Of a DNA stretch of 64,000 bases, positions 63,498-64,000 are shown one piece after another. Position numbers and translations under genes: made by a program. Under the pieces are notes generated by a model. It made no database searches, was not told where the DNA came from, and saw only the letters and a program-made list of their open reading frames with translations. How positions within the stretch are numbered: position 1 is the stretch's first letter; the number at the start of each line of letters is the position of its first letter. Source of the DNA: Rhodocyclales bacterium (lineage in GTDB: Bacteria > Pseudomonadota > Gammaproteobacteria > Burkholderiales > Rhodocyclaceae); NCBI GenBank assembly GCA_028292485.1, contig JAQGMG010000024.1, positions 1-64,000 on the forward strand, in the 5' to 3' direction.

Positions 63498-64000
63498 ATG
63501 AACGACGCTGTTGCCGCCTCTTCGACAAAGTGGCCCGCAGGATATCCAACCGCGCCGGTAGTCATGCTGGTCGACGACGAAGCAAACGTCCTCAGCGCGT
63601 TGCGCCGTCTGCTCCGACCCACTGGTTACACGGTGCTGACGGCCGGCGGTGGCGCGGAAGCGCTGACGCAGCTTGCCGCACAGGAAGTCGACTTACTCAT
63701 ATCCGATATGCGCATGCCGGACATGGACGGCGCCCAGCTGCTTGCGCAGGCACGCCAGCGCTGGCCAGACACACAGCGCGTGTTGCTCACCGGCTATGCC
63801 GATGTCACATCAGCGGTATCGGCCATCAACGAAGGTGGCATCTTCCGCTATGTCTCCAAGCCATGGAATGAAGACGAGTTCCTCAACATTGTCTACCAGG
63901 CACTGGAATGGCGCGGCCTGCAACGCGAGAAGTTGCGGCTGGAGGCACTCACACTCAAACAGAACGGAGAACTGAAATCGCTCAATGCCAGCCTGGAAGT
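63498..64000 (+). CDS. Response regulator, N-terminal part (cut by window end)
   Basis: The first 167 codons of a receiver protein related to the one at 59674: Asp70 in DLLISDMRMPDMDG, conserved Thr in LLTGYAD, Lys in YVSKPWNEDEF, then a coiled-coil region (EKLRLEALTLKQNGELKSLNASLE) typical of the linker before an HD-GYP or HDOD-type output. The true output lies beyond the window. GGAGG precedes the ATG. Confidence 0.88.
   Translation, partial: MNDAVAASSTKWPAGYPTAPVVMLVDDEANVLSALRRLLRPTGYTVLTAGGGAEALTQLAAQEVDLLISDMRMPDMDGAQLLAQARQRWPDTQRVLLTGYADVTSAVSAINEGGIFRYVSKPWNEDEFLNIVYQALEWRGLQREKLRLEALTLKQNGELKSLNASLE

Overview
The window is a GC-rich, gene-dense stretch of bacterial chromosome that reads as a betaproteobacterium. 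A Rhodocyclales or Sterolibacterium-like lineage is my guess, not proven. Pointers are the Rieske oxygenase - xseB - ispA - dxs - (folE2) order, rplM-rpsI, an acs - CBS/DUF294 - acetate-permease-like operon, a Nudix CoA pyrophosphatase next to a CobD/CbiB-like membrane protein, and rnhA-methyltransferase-gloB. I see no integrase, transposase, plasmid gene or CRISPR array. Mobile-looking DNA is limited to short palindromic repeats.

Layout. 1-0.6 kb: a GntR/YtrA regulator and the start of an ABC ATPase. 1.1-7.7 kb: a REC-GAF-GGDEF protein followed by two tandem 761-residue paralogues that join a sugar-binding-protein-like domain to GAF and histidine kinase domains, with no visible membrane segment. 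7.8-9.4 kb: a Fic protein and tRNA-Ser(GGA). 9.4-15.1 kb: acetate uptake and activation (acs, CBS/DUF294 protein, sodium:solute symporter). 15.5-16.9 kb: an ECF sigma/anti-sigma pair. 17-19.9 kb: CheA-like kinase, CheY-like regulator and CheX-like phosphatase. 20-21.3 kb: a radical SAM protein under a LexA box. 21.3-26 kb: a PRC-barrel protein and a pqiA-pqiA-pqiB-pqiC lipid-transport operon. 26.2-39 kb: metabolism and housekeeping (aroG, pgi, Nudix, miaA, pmbA, darP, mog). 39-40 kb: cold-shock protein and infA. 40-44 kb: sulfate ABC transporter. 44-45.2 kb: glucokinase. 45.2-49.7 kb: TonB-dependent receptor, YfiR-like protein and hybrid kinase. 49.7-54.4 kb: Rieske oxygenase, xseB, ispA, dxs and the tail of a broken folE2. 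54.5-55.4 kb: rplM-rpsI. 55.6-59.5 kb: a candidate small RNA, lexA, rnhA, methyltransferase and gloB. 59.7-64 kb: a signalling operon (REC protein, 60-residue protein, HDOD protein, PAS kinase, second REC protein cut by the window end).

The striking theme is signal transduction: four separate clusters with unusual partners. The best candidates for something undescribed are (i) the two apparently cytosolic periplasmic-binding-protein/kinase fusions beside a response-regulator diguanylate cyclase, (ii) the receptor - YfiR - hybrid kinase triad, (iii) a 122-bp palindromic element present twice in opposite orientation, (iv) a possible small RNA with a C/U-rich anti-Shine-Dalgarno stretch, and (v) two identical LexA boxes that place the radical SAM gene in the SOS regulon.
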